This document shows, piece after piece, positions 8,148 to 19,769 of a stretch of 64,000 bases of DNA. Each line of letters opens with the position of its first letter. The first letter of the stretch is position 1. Source of the stretch: Tenacibaculum adriaticum (GTDB lineage Bacteria > Bacteroidota > Bacteroidia > Flavobacteriales > Flavobacteriaceae); NCBI RefSeq assembly GCF_008124875.1, contig NZ_VNIA01000005.1, positions 1-64,000 of the forward strand, read 5' to 3'. The position numbers and the translations under genes were made by a program. Under the pieces are notes generated by a model, which did not search any database, was not told the origin of the DNA, and was given only the letters and a program-made list of their open reading frames with translations.

Positions 8148-8960
8148 TTAAGATTTATAGTTTTTAATAGCTTCTCTAACATTGCCAAATTTGCGTATAA
8201 GCTCTTTGGCAGTTTTTAAGTCGATATTTAATTCTGAAACTAACATTCTTTGAGCTCTTTCGACCAATTTATTGTTAGAAAGTTGCATATCAATCATTTT
8301 ATTTCCTTTTATTTTTCCCAGTTGAACCATGCTTACGGTAGATAGCATGTTTAATACAAGCTTTTGTGCAGTTCCTGCTTTCATACGAGAACTACCAGTC
8401 ACAAATTCTGGACCAACAACTACTTCAACTGGGAATTGTACGGTCTGGGCCAAAGGACTTCCCTCATTACAGGTTATACAGCCTGTTGTAATATCATTTT
8501 TATTACATTTTTCTAATGCAGAAATTACATAAGGAGTAGTTCCTGATGCAGCAATTCCAACCACAACATCTTTATTTGAAATATTGTGTTTTAGTAAATC
8601 TTTCCAACCCTCTTTTGTGCTATCTTCAGCAAACTCAACCGCTTTTCTAATGGCAGTATCTCCTCCTGCAATTAAACCAATAACGAGTTCATGAGGAACA
8701 CCAAAAGTAGGGGGGCACTCTGAAGCATCAACAATGCCTAATCTACCACTTGTTCCAGCACCTATATAAAATAACCTACCACCAATTTTGAGTTTTTGAA
8801 CTATTTGTTTAGTTAGTTCTTCAATTTGTGGCAATGCTTTTTCTACCGCTAAAGGAACAGTTTTATCTTCTGTATTAATGTTTTTTAATAATTCAGAAAT
8901 ACTCATCTTTTCAAGATGATTATATTTTGATGATTGTTCGGTTGTTTTTGTAAAGCTCAT
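8148..8960 (-). CDS. murQ: N-acetylmuramic acid 6-phosphate etherase
   Basis: 270 residues of the SIS-fold MurQ family. It shows GRLFYIGAGTSGRLGIVDAS followed by ECPPTFG (about residues 62-88), which carries the catalytic Glu and sugar-phosphate loop, plus GSSRMKAGTAQKLVLNMLST. The enzyme cleaves the lactyl ether of MurNAc-6-phosphate to GlcNAc-6-phosphate and D-lactate in peptidoglycan recycling, in the cytoplasm. It is somewhat shorter than the ~300 residues of E. coli MurQ, mostly at the C-terminus, which is usual in this group. First gene of a three-gene operon. Confidence 0.93.
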   Translation of the reverse strand: MSFTKTTEQSSKYNHLEKMSISELLKNINTEDKTVPLAVEKALPQIEELTKQIVQKLKIGGRLFYIGAGTSGRLGIVDASECPPTFGVPHELVIGLIAGGDTAIRKAVEFAEDSTKEGWKDLLKHNISNKDVVVGIAASGTTPYVISALEKCNKNDITTGCITCNEGSPLAQTVQFPVEVVVGPEFVTGSSRMKAGTAQKLVLNMLSTVSMVQLGKIKGNKMIDMQLSNNKLVERAQRMLVSELNIDLKTAKELIRKFGNVREAIKNYKS

Positions 8961-9086
8961 GTTTCAAAAATACATATTAATACGTTATTTCAGTTTTTTT
9001 TGAAATTAATTGTGACTTTTTAAAAAAGAAAGTGTCAAATAGAAAGAGCTAGATGAAGAAGAAGGAAAGAGAAGAGAAAGAGGAAT

Positions 9087-9120
9087 AAAAAAAGCGAGTG
9101 AAATTTCACTCGCTTTTTTT
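9087..9120 (-). terminator. Terminator of icd
   Basis: Perfect 17+17 palindrome centred on GAAATTTC with stem AGCGAGTG and A/T runs on both sides, 13 bases past the icd stop codon. It could work in both directions. The 35 bases beyond it (9050-9086) are almost pure purine on the plus strand. Confidence 0.88.
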
Positions 9121-9133
9121 TATGATTTTAATT

Positions 9134-11404
<2,271 letters not shown>

Positions 11405-11499
11405 TTAGAATTGGAATTTTTGATGCTAAATTGTTATTAATAAGATTGTTTTATTAGAGATTTAATAAAATAAGTGCTTTTTTTTATTAAATATTTATA

Positions 11500-11696
11500 T
11501 AAAAAAAAAGCCATATCATACAATTCCCTGTGTGATATGGCTCATTTGAAACAAATTTAATAATGAATAGCTCTATTTGTTAATCAAATAAAGAAATTTC
11601 TTTTCAAATATTCAAATTATCAAACTATTTCAAAAAAAAGAAACATTTCTATATACTAGTGTTATAACTAGATTTGTTAAGTTGATGTTTCTTAGT
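11500..11696 (-). ncRNA. Candidate structured small RNA, about 195 nt
   Basis: A gene-free stretch on the minus strand has a promoter-like motif (TATTTTTG, 11708-11701), a likely start near 11695 and a good terminator (stem 11509-11520 with 11531-11542, then T run). Inside, 11638-11646 pairs with 11685-11693 (9 bp, AAGAAACAT) and encloses a second hairpin, 11656-11660 with 11667-11671. No reading frame of note is present. Its length is like 6S RNA, but the family cannot be fixed from the sequence. It lies after the rplS terminator, so it is not simply the rplS tail. Confidence 0.5.
11501..11542 (-). terminator. Terminator of the candidate RNA
   Basis: AGCCATATCATA (11509-11520) pairs with TGTGATATGGCT (11531-11542) with one G-T pair, and is followed on the minus strand by eight T. 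It faces away from icd, so it must end a transcript coming from the 11540-11960 region. Confidence 0.75.
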
Positions 11697-11700
11697 CTTT

Positions 11701-11708
11701 CAAAAATA
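11701..11708 (-). promoter_or_regulatory. Bacteroidota -7 promoter motif for the candidate RNA
   Basis: Minus strand reads TATTTTTG, an exact TAnnTTTG. No clear TTG -33 element was found at 19-21 bases upstream, so the call rests on position relative to the structured region and terminator. Confidence 0.4.
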
Positions 11709-11971
11709 CTTCCTATTAATTTTCTTTACATTGTATTATAAAGTTTCTTATCTAAAAATAAATAAGTAAGCCTCTATGTTTTATATAATTAATCATTAAA
11801 GTATCATGAAAAACACGATTATAAAGAACGTTATTTTAAATTTATGCGTATAAATAAACGTTTAAATATATGCATCTATTCAAATATACAAACAAAATTT
11901 TCAATACAGCTTATTTTAACAAATTAGATATCAACAGATTAAAAACAATACTTATTAACATTTGTAAATAA

Positions 11972-12004
11972 AAAAAAGCGATGTGAAATTCACATCGCTT
12001 TTTT
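11972..12004 (-). terminator. Terminator of rplS
   Basis: AAAAAAGCGATGTGAA (11972-11987) is the exact complement of 11989-12004. It is a strong stem with T-runs on both strands, about 23 bases past the rplS stop codon. Confidence 0.9.
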
Positions 12005-12027
12005 TATTTCTAGAAAGAAAAATAATA

Positions 12028-12375
12028 TTAGTTTCTTCTTTCTTTAATTCTTGCTTTCTTACCTGTAAGATCTCTAAAGTAGTAAATACGAGCTCTACGT
12101 ACTTTACCTTTTTTGTTTAATTCAATTTTTTGAATTGTAGGTAAGTTAATAGGGAAGATACGCTCAACACCTACAGTACCAGACATTTTTCTGATAGTAA
12201 ATGTTTCTGAAGCACCGTTACCTCTTTTTTGAATAACTACTCCTCTAAAAAACTGAGTACGTACTTTATCACCTTCTCTAATTTCGTAATAAACTGTAAT
12301 TGTATCTCCAGCTGCGAATTTTGGTAACTCATTTTTAGTTACAAACTCGTCTTGTACAAATTTAACTAAATCCAT
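12028..12375 (-). CDS. rplS: 50S ribosomal protein L19
   Basis: 115 residues, normal length for L19. Recognised by FAAGDTITVYYEIREGDKVR, FFRGVVIQKRGNGASETFTI, GVERIFPINLPTIQKIELN and KVRRARIYYFRDLTGKKARI. It sits at the interface of the ribosomal subunits. In many bacteria it follows trmD directly; here trmD lies 3.9 kb upstream on the same strand with other genes in between, so rplS has its own promoter region and terminator. Confidence 0.98.
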   Translation of the reverse strand: MDLVKFVQDEFVTKNELPKFAAGDTITVYYEIREGDKVRTQFFRGVVIQKRGNGASETFTIRKMSGTVGVERIFPINLPTIQKIELNKKGKVRRARIYYFRDLTGKKARIKERRN

Positions 12376-12632
12376 TTGTATAATTTTTTTGTGTTTAACA
12401 AAGCAACATTCACGGTTTTCGTCAGAGGTTGATTTTGCGTGTGCAAATATATATATATATTTTAACTAGAGAAGTAAACAGTATGATTAATTTTTAGTTA
12501 AGTAAAGATAATTAATTTTAATAAAACATTGTTTTTTAGTTAAATGAGACTTGAAATTTTATAATAGTTTAAAATTTAGTTAAGCTTAAATGTAAAGATT
12601 GAAAATATATTGCATAAAAAATAAGCAATAAA

Positions 12633-13322
12633 ATGAATTTAATAAATCTCCACTTAAATACTAAAACAGATAAGGTTAATGTGTTTGAAAGTTTTTTCAC
12701 AAGGTTTGTATTGTTAGCAAAATCTGTTAAAAAAGAGACCGTATTTATTTATGCAGTTTTTTTTATATTTTCTATTTTGTCAATGTCAGTTTATAATAAA
12801 CAAACTTTACATTTATTATTTAATAAGTATCATTCTGTCTTTTTTGATAATTTTTTTAAATATTCAACTTTTTTGGGAGACGGAATCATGTTTGGTGTTT
12901 TAACGATAATTTTCTTTTTTGTTAAAAAGAAGATGTCTTTAGTTTTTGCCATAAGTGGTGTTTTAACATTATTAATAACTCATTTTTTCAAAAAGATTAT
13001 ATTTAAAGGTATTCCTCGTCCAGCAAGATGTTTTGGGGCAGATGAATTACATTTAGTTGAAGGAGTGAAAATGGCATTTTGGAACTCTTTTCCTTCAGGT
13101 CACACCACAACAGCATTCGCAATATTCACAATTTTATGTTTGTATTTTAGTAAATGTAAGTCTCAGTATTTATGGGTTTCGTTAGCTGTTATTGCAGGAC
13201 TGTCTCGTGTTTATTTATCGCAACATTTTTTGATGGATATTTTTGTAGGTTCTTTCATAGGAATTATTATTGGCTTTTTAAGTATGGGGCTTTTTTCTCA
13301 TATTAAACAACGAGTTCATTAA
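12633..13322 (+). CDS. PAP2 superfamily membrane phosphatase
   Basis: 229 residues with about five to six membrane helices. The three PAP2 motifs are present: KGIPRPARCFG (motif 1, about residue 126), FPSGHTTTAF (motif 2, about residue 154) and SRVYLSQHFLMD (motif 3, about residue 190), including both His and the Asp. Members remove phosphate from lipid pyrophosphates such as undecaprenyl-PP or from lipid A. Its stop codon overlaps the start of the next gene by one base (TAATG), and that gene is a lipid-linked sugar transferase, so a joint role in lipid A or undecaprenyl sugar metabolism is likely. Confidence 0.87.
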   Translation: MNLINLHLNTKTDKVNVFESFFTRFVLLAKSVKKETVFIYAVFFIFSILSMSVYNKQTLHLLFNKYHSVFFDNFFKYSTFLGDGIMFGVLTIIFFFVKKKMSLVFAISGVLTLLITHFFKKIIFKGIPRPARCFGADELHLVEGVKMAFWNSFPSGHTTTAFAIFTILCLYFSKCKSQYLWVSLAVIAGLSRVYLSQHFLMDIFVGSFIGIIIGFLSMGLFSHIKQRVH

Positions 13323-14815
13323 TGCTCTCATTTAAAAAAGCTACTTTTTTATTTATTTTTTTCAGTACATTATTACGTTTGTTTTTAGGTTCTAGTCTAG
13401 AATTTGGTAATGATGAAGTGTATTACTGGTTGTATGCTAAATATCCAGATTTCAGTCATTTTGATCATCCACCGATGGTTGGTTTTTTTATTCAGTTTTT
13501 TACGTTCAATTTAGAATTCGATTCTGAAGTAATAATAAGATTAGCAGCTATTATTCCAGCAAGTATAGGTATGTACCTTGTTTTTTTAATAGGAAGTTAC
13601 CTAAAAGATGAAAAAGCCGGATTTATCGCTACAATTTTATATAATCTTAATATTTATGCATTTATAATAGCAGGAACTTTTATTTTACCAGATTCTCCAT
13701 TAGTTTTATTTTGGTTATTGAGTTTTTACTTTTTTATTCAAGTATTACCGAACGAACCAGATAAAAAGTATAGAAAAAAACTATTCCTAGCTTTTTTCTT
13801 TTTAGGTTGTGCTATATATTCAAAATATCAAGCTGTTTTTTTACTGTTAGGAATCTGTTTATATGTGTTGTTGTTTAACAGAGAATGGTTAAAAAAGAAC
13901 TATTTTCATTTGGGTTTTATTTTTCCATTACTAGCTGTATTTCTAATTTTTTATTGGAATTTTCAAAATAATTTTATCAGTTATAAATTTCATAATAATA
14001 GGGTTTCGTTATTTAGCTTTAAGCTTAATAAAGATTCGTTTTTGAGAGAGGTTTTAGGACAGATTTTGTACAATAATCCTTATATTGTTATTATCGTAAT
14101 ATTGATGATAATTTCTTGGTATAAGAAACAATTTGTTTTCGAAAAGAAATATATTTATTTGGTTTTTGTTTGTTCATTTCCGTTGATTTTTACAACCATT
14201 TATTTATCATTATTTAAAGATACATTACCACATTGGTCTGGTGTTTCATATATCGCATTATTGCCTGTTGCGGCTATTTATCTATCAAAAAAAGAAAATA
14301 TTCATAAAAAGCTATTGATTGGTTTTTCTGGATTTTCATTGCTATTAATTATAGTAACATTTGTAATTAATGAAGGTTGGTGTTTGCCAAAATCAACTTC
14401 TGATAAGATAGAAAAATTAGGAAGAAAAGATGTTTTTATGGACATGTATGGTTGGCAGCAGACATCAGAAAAAGTAACAAAGGTTTTAAAAGAAAAGAAT
14501 CTCATAAACTTACCGATTGTGTCAAACAGATGGTATCCTGCAGCACATATAGATTATTACATTGCAAGACCTAATAATATGAAAGTGTATGGAGTAGGGA
14601 GTTTAAAAGATACGCATAAATATTATTGGGTTAACCAAGAACATCCTCCTTTACAAAAGAAAGTCTTATATATTACCGATAGTAGAAATTATAAAAATCC
14701 ACAAAAGTTATATGGTGAAGAGTACAATACGATTGATTATATAGAAACAATTCCTATTGAACGTAATCGAGAGATTGTAAAATATGTTTTTGTTTACAGA
14801 TTATCTAAGGAGTAG
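13322..14815 (+). CDS. GT39-family membrane glycosyltransferase (ArnT/PMT-like)
   Basis: 497 residues, about ten membrane helices and a C-terminal soluble part. The first periplasmic loop carries FGNDEVYYWLYAKYPDF and FDHPPMVGFF, the DE-YY-W pattern of the GT39/ArnT fold that transfers a sugar from a polyprenyl phosphate carrier. The target could be lipid A, glycan or protein. It overlaps the PAP2 gene by one base and its tail overlaps the convergent GT39 gene at 14805. The two proteins are related but clearly different in sequence. Confidence 0.85.
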   Translation: MLSFKKATFLFIFFSTLLRLFLGSSLEFGNDEVYYWLYAKYPDFSHFDHPPMVGFFIQFFTFNLEFDSEVIIRLAAIIPASIGMYLVFLIGSYLKDEKAGFIATILYNLNIYAFIIAGTFILPDSPLVLFWLLSFYFFIQVLPNEPDKKYRKKLFLAFFFLGCAIYSKYQAVFLLLGICLYVLLFNREWLKKNYFHLGFIFPLLAVFLIFYWNFQNNFISYKFHNNRVSLFSFKLNKDSFLREVLGQILYNNPYIVIIVILMIISWYKKQFVFEKKYIYLVFVCSFPLIFTTIYLSLFKDTLPHWSGVSYIALLPVAAIYLSKKENIHKKLLIGFSGFSLLLIIVTFVINEGWCLPKSTSDKIEKLGRKDVFMDMYGWQQTSEKVTKVLKEKNLINLPIVSNRWYPAAHIDYYIARPNNMKVYGVGSLKDTHKYYWVNQEHPPLQKKVLYITDSRNYKNPQKLYGEEYNTIDYIETIPIERNREIVKYVFVYRLSKE

Positions 14816-16283
14816 CGTTATAATTTTTACAATAATACACCCAAAATTTCCGTACTTCTTTATCATTTATTGAAACTATAATAGGTTCTAATTCTGTGAT
14901 TTGACTAAAGTGAAATTTTAATTCAGGAAGAATATCTCCTTTTTTATTATGATTTTTAAAACGTTTATCAGAATCAATAAAAATAGCATTTTTACCATTT
15001 AGAGTTTTTAGATTATCTCCTAAATAATCAAAATGTAAGGCGTGTTTACCAATAATATTTTGTGCGTACACTTTTTCATCTAAATAAAAATTTAAACATG
15101 CTGATGTTTTATAATTATCATCAGAAAAAATAAATGTATTTGGATATGTTTTTTGAAGCTCTTTGGTTTCTTTAGCTAATTCTTTCCAACCTACCCAAGT
15201 GTCGTCACTTTTTATTGGTACGATATAAAAAATAACTTGCAAGGCTAATAATACATGAATAAAGATTGAAAACCCTATTTGCCATTTTATCAATTTTTTA
15301 CTGATAAAAAAAGAAGCTAAAATTACCCCTGTAATATAAGAAGGCATCATCCAGTTTAATTTCACCCAATAAATAGGTGTCAAAGAAAAAAAACCTACAA
15401 ATGTTGGAATAAAAAAAGCTAACAAGAATAAAACTTTGCTACTTGGTAATTTAAATTTAGTAATAGCTCTTTTTACGTACTTGTAAGTAAAAAAGGTAAA
15501 AACACTAAATAAAATAGGGAGTAATAAAAAAAGTTGATGACCAATGGCTCCGAAAAAGAAGTTAAAATTTAGATTTAATTTTGAAATACTTCCTGTTCTT
15601 TTGGTAGATTGAAATGCAAATGAAGCAAAATCATGTTGATAATTCCAATACCAAATGGGAAAGGTGACCGCTAGTGAAATTAGTAAACAAACCCATAACC
15701 AAGGTGATCGTAAGAGTTTTCTATATTTATTTGAAAAACCTAAAAATGCTAATAAGCCTATTTGCAAAAGAAGTGCAGTGTATTTACTATCAAAAGCAAG
15801 TCCCATGGTAATTCCACCTAAAAGCCAAAACCATTTCTTGTTTTCAAAAATAGCTTTGTATAAAAACAAAATACTTAATGTCCAGAATAATATTAAAGGG
15901 ACATCTGGAGTTGAATTGAAGGTTAGAATAGAAATAAATAAAGTTGAAACTAATAATAGCGTTGCAGTATTAGCTCTTTCTTTTGATATGAATTTGGTTG
16001 CTAATTTGTAAAAACTATAAATAGTTAAAGAAGTAATTACAAAATCTGAAAATTTAATTACAAATACAGATTTTCCAAAAATGTCTGTAAATAAACGCAA
16101 TTGATAGCCAATCATTCCTGGATGATCAAAATACGATAATGATAAATTTTCTCCGTAAAAATAATAATACGCATCTTGAGGCATTAAGCCCATAAATGGC
16201 AATAAGATGAAACGAAATAACTGAAAACCAAGTACCCAACTTGAAGCAGGATGCTCTTTAAAAAAAAGTAATACTTTATTCAT
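14805..16283 (-). CDS. GT39-family membrane glycosyltransferase (ArnT/PMT-like)
   Basis: 492 residues, polytopic, with [19 protein letters not shown] and [12 protein letters not shown] in the first loop, the same catalytic pattern as the gene facing it. About ten membrane segments are followed by a soluble C-terminus. It begins inside the end of trmD (8-base overlap, ATGAATAA), so it is cotranslated with that tRNA gene although unrelated in job. Its stop codon lies 11 bases inside the opposite-strand GT39 gene. Confidence 0.85.
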   Translation of the reverse strand: MNKVLLFFKEHPASSWVLGFQLFRFILLPFMGLMPQDAYYYFYGENLSLSYFDHPGMIGYQLRLFTDIFGKSVFVIKFSDFVITSLTIYSFYKLATKFISKERANTATLLLVSTLFISILTFNSTPDVPLILFWTLSILFLYKAIFENKKWFWLLGGITMGLAFDSKYTALLLQIGLLAFLGFSNKYRKLLRSPWLWVCLLISLAVTFPIWYWNYQHDFASFAFQSTKRTGSISKLNLNFNFFFGAIGHQLFLLLPILFSVFTFFTYKYVKRAITKFKLPSSKVLFLLAFFIPTFVGFFSLTPIYWVKLNWMMPSYITGVILASFFISKKLIKWQIGFSIFIHVLLALQVIFYIVPIKSDDTWVGWKELAKETKELQKTYPNTFIFSDDNYKTSACLNFYLDEKVYAQNIIGKHALHFDYLGDNLKTLNGKNAIFIDSDKRFKNHNKKGDILPELKFHFSQITELEPIIVSINDKEVRKFWVYYCKNYNATP

Positions 16284-16953
16284 CTAACAAATCGGGTCTA
16301 ATTTCTTTGGTACGCTCATAAGCTTGTTCGCTTCTCCATTCTTCAATTTTCGGGAAATTCCCAGAAAGTAAAACCTCTGGAACTTTCATTCCGTCATATT
16401 CTGATGGACGTGTATACACAGGGGGCGATAATAAATTATCTTGAAAAGAATCGGTTAGGGCAGAGGTTTCATCTCCTAAAACTCCAGGAATTAAGCGTAT
16501 AACAGCATCACATAAAACAGCAGCAGCTAATTCCCCTCCAGTTAAAACATAATCTCCAATAGAAATTTCTTTGGTAATAAATTTATCGCGAACTCGTTGG
16601 TCTACACCTTTATAATGTCCCGTTAAAATAATAATGTTTTCTTTTAAAGACAGCGTATTCGCAGTAGTTTGATTTAATGTTTTAGCGTCGGGAGTCATGT
16701 AAATAATTTCATCGTAATCACGTTCAGACTGCAATTTTTCAATGCATTTAGCTATCGGTTCAATCATTAAAACCATACCAGCGCCACCTCCAAATTGGTA
16801 ATCGTCTATTTGACGGTAGTTACCAAAACCATACTCACGTAAATTATGTAGATGTACTTCTGCTATGTTTTTTTCAATAGCACGTTTCATCATTGAATTC
16901 TCAAACGGACTTCTTAATAAATCCGGTTCCACCGTAATAATATCTATTCGCAT
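16276..16953 (-). CDS. trmD: tRNA (guanine-N1)-methyltransferase
   Basis: 225 residues, usual TrmD length. The SPOUT knot is seen as [28 protein letters not shown] and [19 protein letters not shown]. The end [18 protein letters not shown] is typical. It methylates G37 of tRNAs reading CNN codons and prevents frameshifting. It would normally precede rplS; here a GT39 gene overlaps its end and the plus-strand PAP2/GT39 pair lies between the two. Confidence 0.97.
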   Translation of the reverse strand: MRIDIITVEPDLLRSPFENSMMKRAIEKNIAEVHLHNLREYGFGNYRQIDDYQFGGGAGMVLMIEPIAKCIEKLQSERDYDEIIYMTPDAKTLNQTTANTLSLKENIIILTGHYKGVDQRVRDKFITKEISIGDYVLTGGELAAAVLCDAVIRLIPGVLGDETSALTDSFQDNLLSPPVYTRPSEYDGMKVPEVLLSGNFPKIEEWRSEQAYERTKEIRPDLLDE

Positions 16954-16969
16954 AGGTGCAAAAGTAACT

Positions 16970-17000
16970 AAAAAAGCCTTTTCCTAAGAAAAAGCTTTTT
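16970..17000 (-). terminator. Probable terminator of the 17005-17664 gene
   Basis: AAAAAGCC TTTT and AAAAAGCTTTTT form an imperfect A/T-rich stem with a T-run on the minus strand, just past the stop codon. Weaker than the other terminators here. Confidence 0.5.
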
Positions 17001-17004
17001 GATG

Positions 17005-17664
17005 TTATTTATGGCTTTGATAATAATTTAAAATATGCTGTGGAATTTCAATTCCATCTAATAATTTATCATCGGAAATAGGAGGTAAGGCAACTTGTTT
17101 TATAGGTATTAATCCAGCCCAAATTGGTAATTCATAATCTTCTAGTTCGTCGTTTACACCTTCATTTCTAATTTTGGCAGAAGCTGTTTCAATAGTAAAT
17201 TCTACAACGATGGTTCTGTCTAACTCTTTTTGATACATCGGTCGTAACGATTGCCAATGATTCGGAACCATAGTATCCACAATTTGTTCTAAAATAGCAG
17301 CTTTTTCATTGTCGTCTACTACTTTTTTACAGTGTCCAAATAATGTTGCCGAACGATAATTTACCGAATGATGTAAGCCAGAACGAGCTAAAACCAAGGC
17401 GTCTAAATGCATTACTGTTATAGACGTTTTTTCTGCTTCTAAAATTGATAATAACATTCTGTTAGCTGTAGAACCGTGCAAATATATTTTATCATCTTTT
17501 CTAGCATAGGCCATAGGAATAGTGATTGGATATCCGTCATAGATATATCCAACGTAACATAAAAATCCTGCATCTAAAATAGTATTGATATGTTCTTTGT
17601 CGTAAACAGCACGATTTGCACCTCGTTTTACTCGGTTTAATTTATTTTTCTCAAATTCTTGCAT
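17005..17664 (-). CDS. Pyridoxamine 5'-phosphate oxidase-like flavin-binding protein
   Basis: 219 residues with a split-barrel FMN-binding fold: NRAVYDKEHINTILDAGFLC, YDGYPITIPMAYARKDDKIY, LHGSTANRMLLSILEA and LVLARSGLHHSVNYRSATLF. It belongs to the group of pyridoxamine oxidase-like proteins related to NimA (5-nitroimidazole resistance protein family). The exact substrate is unknown. It follows a DinB-like gene by 10 bases, and the pair is divergent from a MocR regulator, whose own cofactor is PLP. This suggests, but does not prove, a vitamin B6 link. Confidence 0.8.
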   Translation of the reverse strand: MQEFEKNKLNRVKRGANRAVYDKEHINTILDAGFLCYVGYIYDGYPITIPMAYARKDDKIYLHGSTANRMLLSILEAEKTSITVMHLDALVLARSGLHHSVNYRSATLFGHCKKVVDDNEKAAILEQIVDTMVPNHWQSLRPMYQKELDRTIVVEFTIETASAKIRNEGVNDELEDYELPIWAGLIPIKQVALPPISDDKLLDGIEIPQHILNYYQSHK

Positions 17665-17674
17665 AACTTAAAAT

Positions 17675-18193
17675 TTATAAATAACGTTCTTTAATGATGT
17701 TAATATGCCAAATGCTATGTCCTAAAATTGTAAAAGCACAAGCTCTGGCTGAAATAGAAGAATCGCTTACTGTACCTACATATTTTAAATTTTTATCAGA
17801 AATACTATTAATAAGAGTGATAGAATACAATCTCGTAACTGTAAATTCATTTAGTAATGTTTCTAAAGTTTTGTGAGTTGCTTCTGAAGATATTATGTAG
17901 TCGTCTTGTTCAAAACCAGCTAAAGGAGTTTTATCATTTCTAGCGATACGCAAAAGACGATACATAAAAATACGTTCTGTATCAATAATGTGCTGTAATA
18001 ATTCTTTAATTGTCCATTTTTCAGGTTGATAACGGTATTCTAACTTATCTTTAGGAATCGATGAAAAGAAGTTAATAACCATTTTTTTATCCTCTTCATA
18101 TCCTTTTTTTAAATCTGTATTATCAGAAACCAAGTTGATATATCTCGAAAAATAATCGTTGTATTCTGTAGGTTGTAAATCTGATTTTAGCAT
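17675..18193 (-). CDS. DinB family protein
   Basis: 172 residues. The three metal-binding His positions of the DinB fold appear in LLQHIIDTERIFMYRLL (about residue 67), and near the C-terminus in FTILGHSIWHINIIKER. The domain is a four-helix bundle. It forms a two-gene operon with the pyridoxamine-oxidase-like gene and is divergent from the MocR gene, 82 bases away. It is not closely similar to the other DinB-like protein at 1284. Confidence 0.82.
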   Translation of the reverse strand: MLKSDLQPTEYNDYFSRYINLVSDNTDLKKGYEEDKKMVINFFSSIPKDKLEYRYQPEKWTIKELLQHIIDTERIFMYRLLRIARNDKTPLAGFEQDDYIISSEATHKTLETLLNEFTVTRLYSITLINSISDKNLKYVGTVSDSSISARACAFTILGHSIWHINIIKERYL

Positions 18194-18275
18194 AGTTGTA
18201 AGTTTTTGTTATCTCAAATATACTATCTTTATGGACTATTATTTTAATCCAGAATAAAAATAAAAAGGAGTCCAG

Positions 18276-19769
18276 ATGTTTCCGTATAAAACCAGTTTTT
18301 TATTAAATAAAAGTGAAAAGCAACCTTTGTATTTACAATTGGCAAATCAATTTATCAAGTATATAAAAGAAGGGAAATTACCTTCAGGAACAAAACTGGT
18401 TGGAAGTAGAACGCTATCAGAAATGCTAAACCTGCATAGAAAAACGGTAGTCGCTTGTTATGAAGAATTAGTTTTACAAGGTTGGGCAGAAAGTATACCT
18501 AAAAAAGGGACTTTTATACATTCTAGTTTGCCAATGCTGCATCAACAAAAGTTTATTGATGAACTTCCGAAGGAAAACAAAAAAGATATCGGATTTGCAT
18601 TTTATACTGATGAAGTTTTAGGTGATGTATATTCAAATCCAAAAGAGGATTGGATGTACATTAACGATGGAATTTCCGATACTCGATTAACTCCAACCGA
18701 TGAAATTGCTCGTATTTACAGAAGAATTGCAGGGAGAAAATCAATTCATAAACATTTATCTTACGGAAGCACTTTTGGGAATGAGACTTTACGAGACGTA
18801 CTGGTTGATTACCTGAATAAAACGAGAGGGTTAAATATTTTAAAGGAGAATTTATTAATTACCCGAGGTAGCCAGATGGGAATTTATTTATCTTCTCAAA
18901 TATTATTAAAAGAGGGTGATAAAATTGCTATTGGAGAAACGAACTACGCTTCGTCAACGATTACTTTTCAACATCATAAAGCAACAGTTATAACTGTCTC
19001 TGTAGATGAAAATGGAATTGATACAAACGAGGTTGAAGCATTATGTAAAAAACATCAAATTAAAGCATTATATATAACCTCGCATCACCATCATCCAACA
19101 ACGGTTACGCTTTCTGCTGAAAGAAGGATCCATTTACTAAACCTAGCTAAGAAGTACAATTTTGCGATTATTGAAGATGATTACGACTATGATTTTAATT
19201 ACAATCATGCGCCTATTTTACCACTAGCCAGTCATGATGTACATGGAAATGTAATTTACATTGGTTCGGTATGTAAAACGGTGGCTCCTGTATTTAGAAT
19301 TGGTTACTTAATTGCGCCAAAAAAGTTTATTAACGAGGCCTCTAAACTTCGTAGGATCATTGATAGGCAAGGAGATGCTTTGTTAGAACTTACGTTTGCA
19401 GAGTTTGTAAAGTCGGGTGATTTAGATAGGCATATTCGTAAAGTGATGAAGATTTATAAAACGCGCAGAGATTTGTTTTGTGATTTATTACAACAAGAAT
19501 GTGGAAATTTTTTTCAGTTTAAAATTCCGAAAGGAGGAATGGCAGTTTGGGTAAAATTGAAAGAAAAATATTCTTGGAAAAAAATCAATAAAGTAGCTCA
19601 TAAATACAACTTATCAATTCCGAATGTAGAAAGATATGATACATTTGATGTTGGACATAATTCTATACGAATAGGATTTGCAAGCTATAATGAAGAAGAA
19701 ATTTATGAGTTGATTTATAGATTAAAACAAACGATGACCGAACTCATAATGAAGGAAAAATTTTCCTAA
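18276..19769 (+). CDS. MocR-type regulator (GntR DNA-binding domain plus aminotransferase domain)
   Basis: 497 residues. Residues 1-75 form a winged helix (QPLYLQLANQFIKYIKEGKL, GSRTLSEMLNLHRKTVVACY). Residues about 110-490 are a fold-type I aminotransferase with HHHHPTTVTLSAERR, EDDYDYDFNY and the PLP Lys334 in GSVCKTVAP. MocR proteins such as PdxR sense PLP and switch genes of vitamin B6 or amino acid metabolism. The likely target is the divergent DinB/pyridoxamine-oxidase-like pair. The 3' end overlaps the convergent pseudouridine synthase gene by 26 bases. Confidence 0.88.
   Translation: MFPYKTSFLLNKSEKQPLYLQLANQFIKYIKEGKLPSGTKLVGSRTLSEMLNLHRKTVVACYEELVLQGWAESIPKKGTFIHSSLPMLHQQKFIDELPKENKKDIGFAFYTDEVLGDVYSNPKEDWMYINDGISDTRLTPTDEIARIYRRIAGRKSIHKHLSYGSTFGNETLRDVLVDYLNKTRGLNILKENLLITRGSQMGIYLSSQILLKEGDKIAIGETNYASSTITFQHHKATVITVSVDENGIDTNEVEALCKKHQIKALYITSHHHHPTTVTLSAERRIHLLNLAKKYNFAIIEDDYDYDFNYNHAPILPLASHDVHGNVIYIGSVCKTVAPVFRIGYLIAPKKFINEASKLRRIIDRQGDALLELTFAEFVKSGDLDRHIRKVMKIYKTRRDLFCDLLQQECGNFFQFKIPKGGMAVWVKLKEKYSWKKINKVAHKYNLSIPNVERYDTFDVGHNSIRIGFASYNEEEIYELIYRLKQTMTELIMKEKFS

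Noticed and set aside
9025..9086. Polypurine tract after murQ as a functional element
   Set aside because: Striking base bias but short, and nothing else supports a triplex or replication role.
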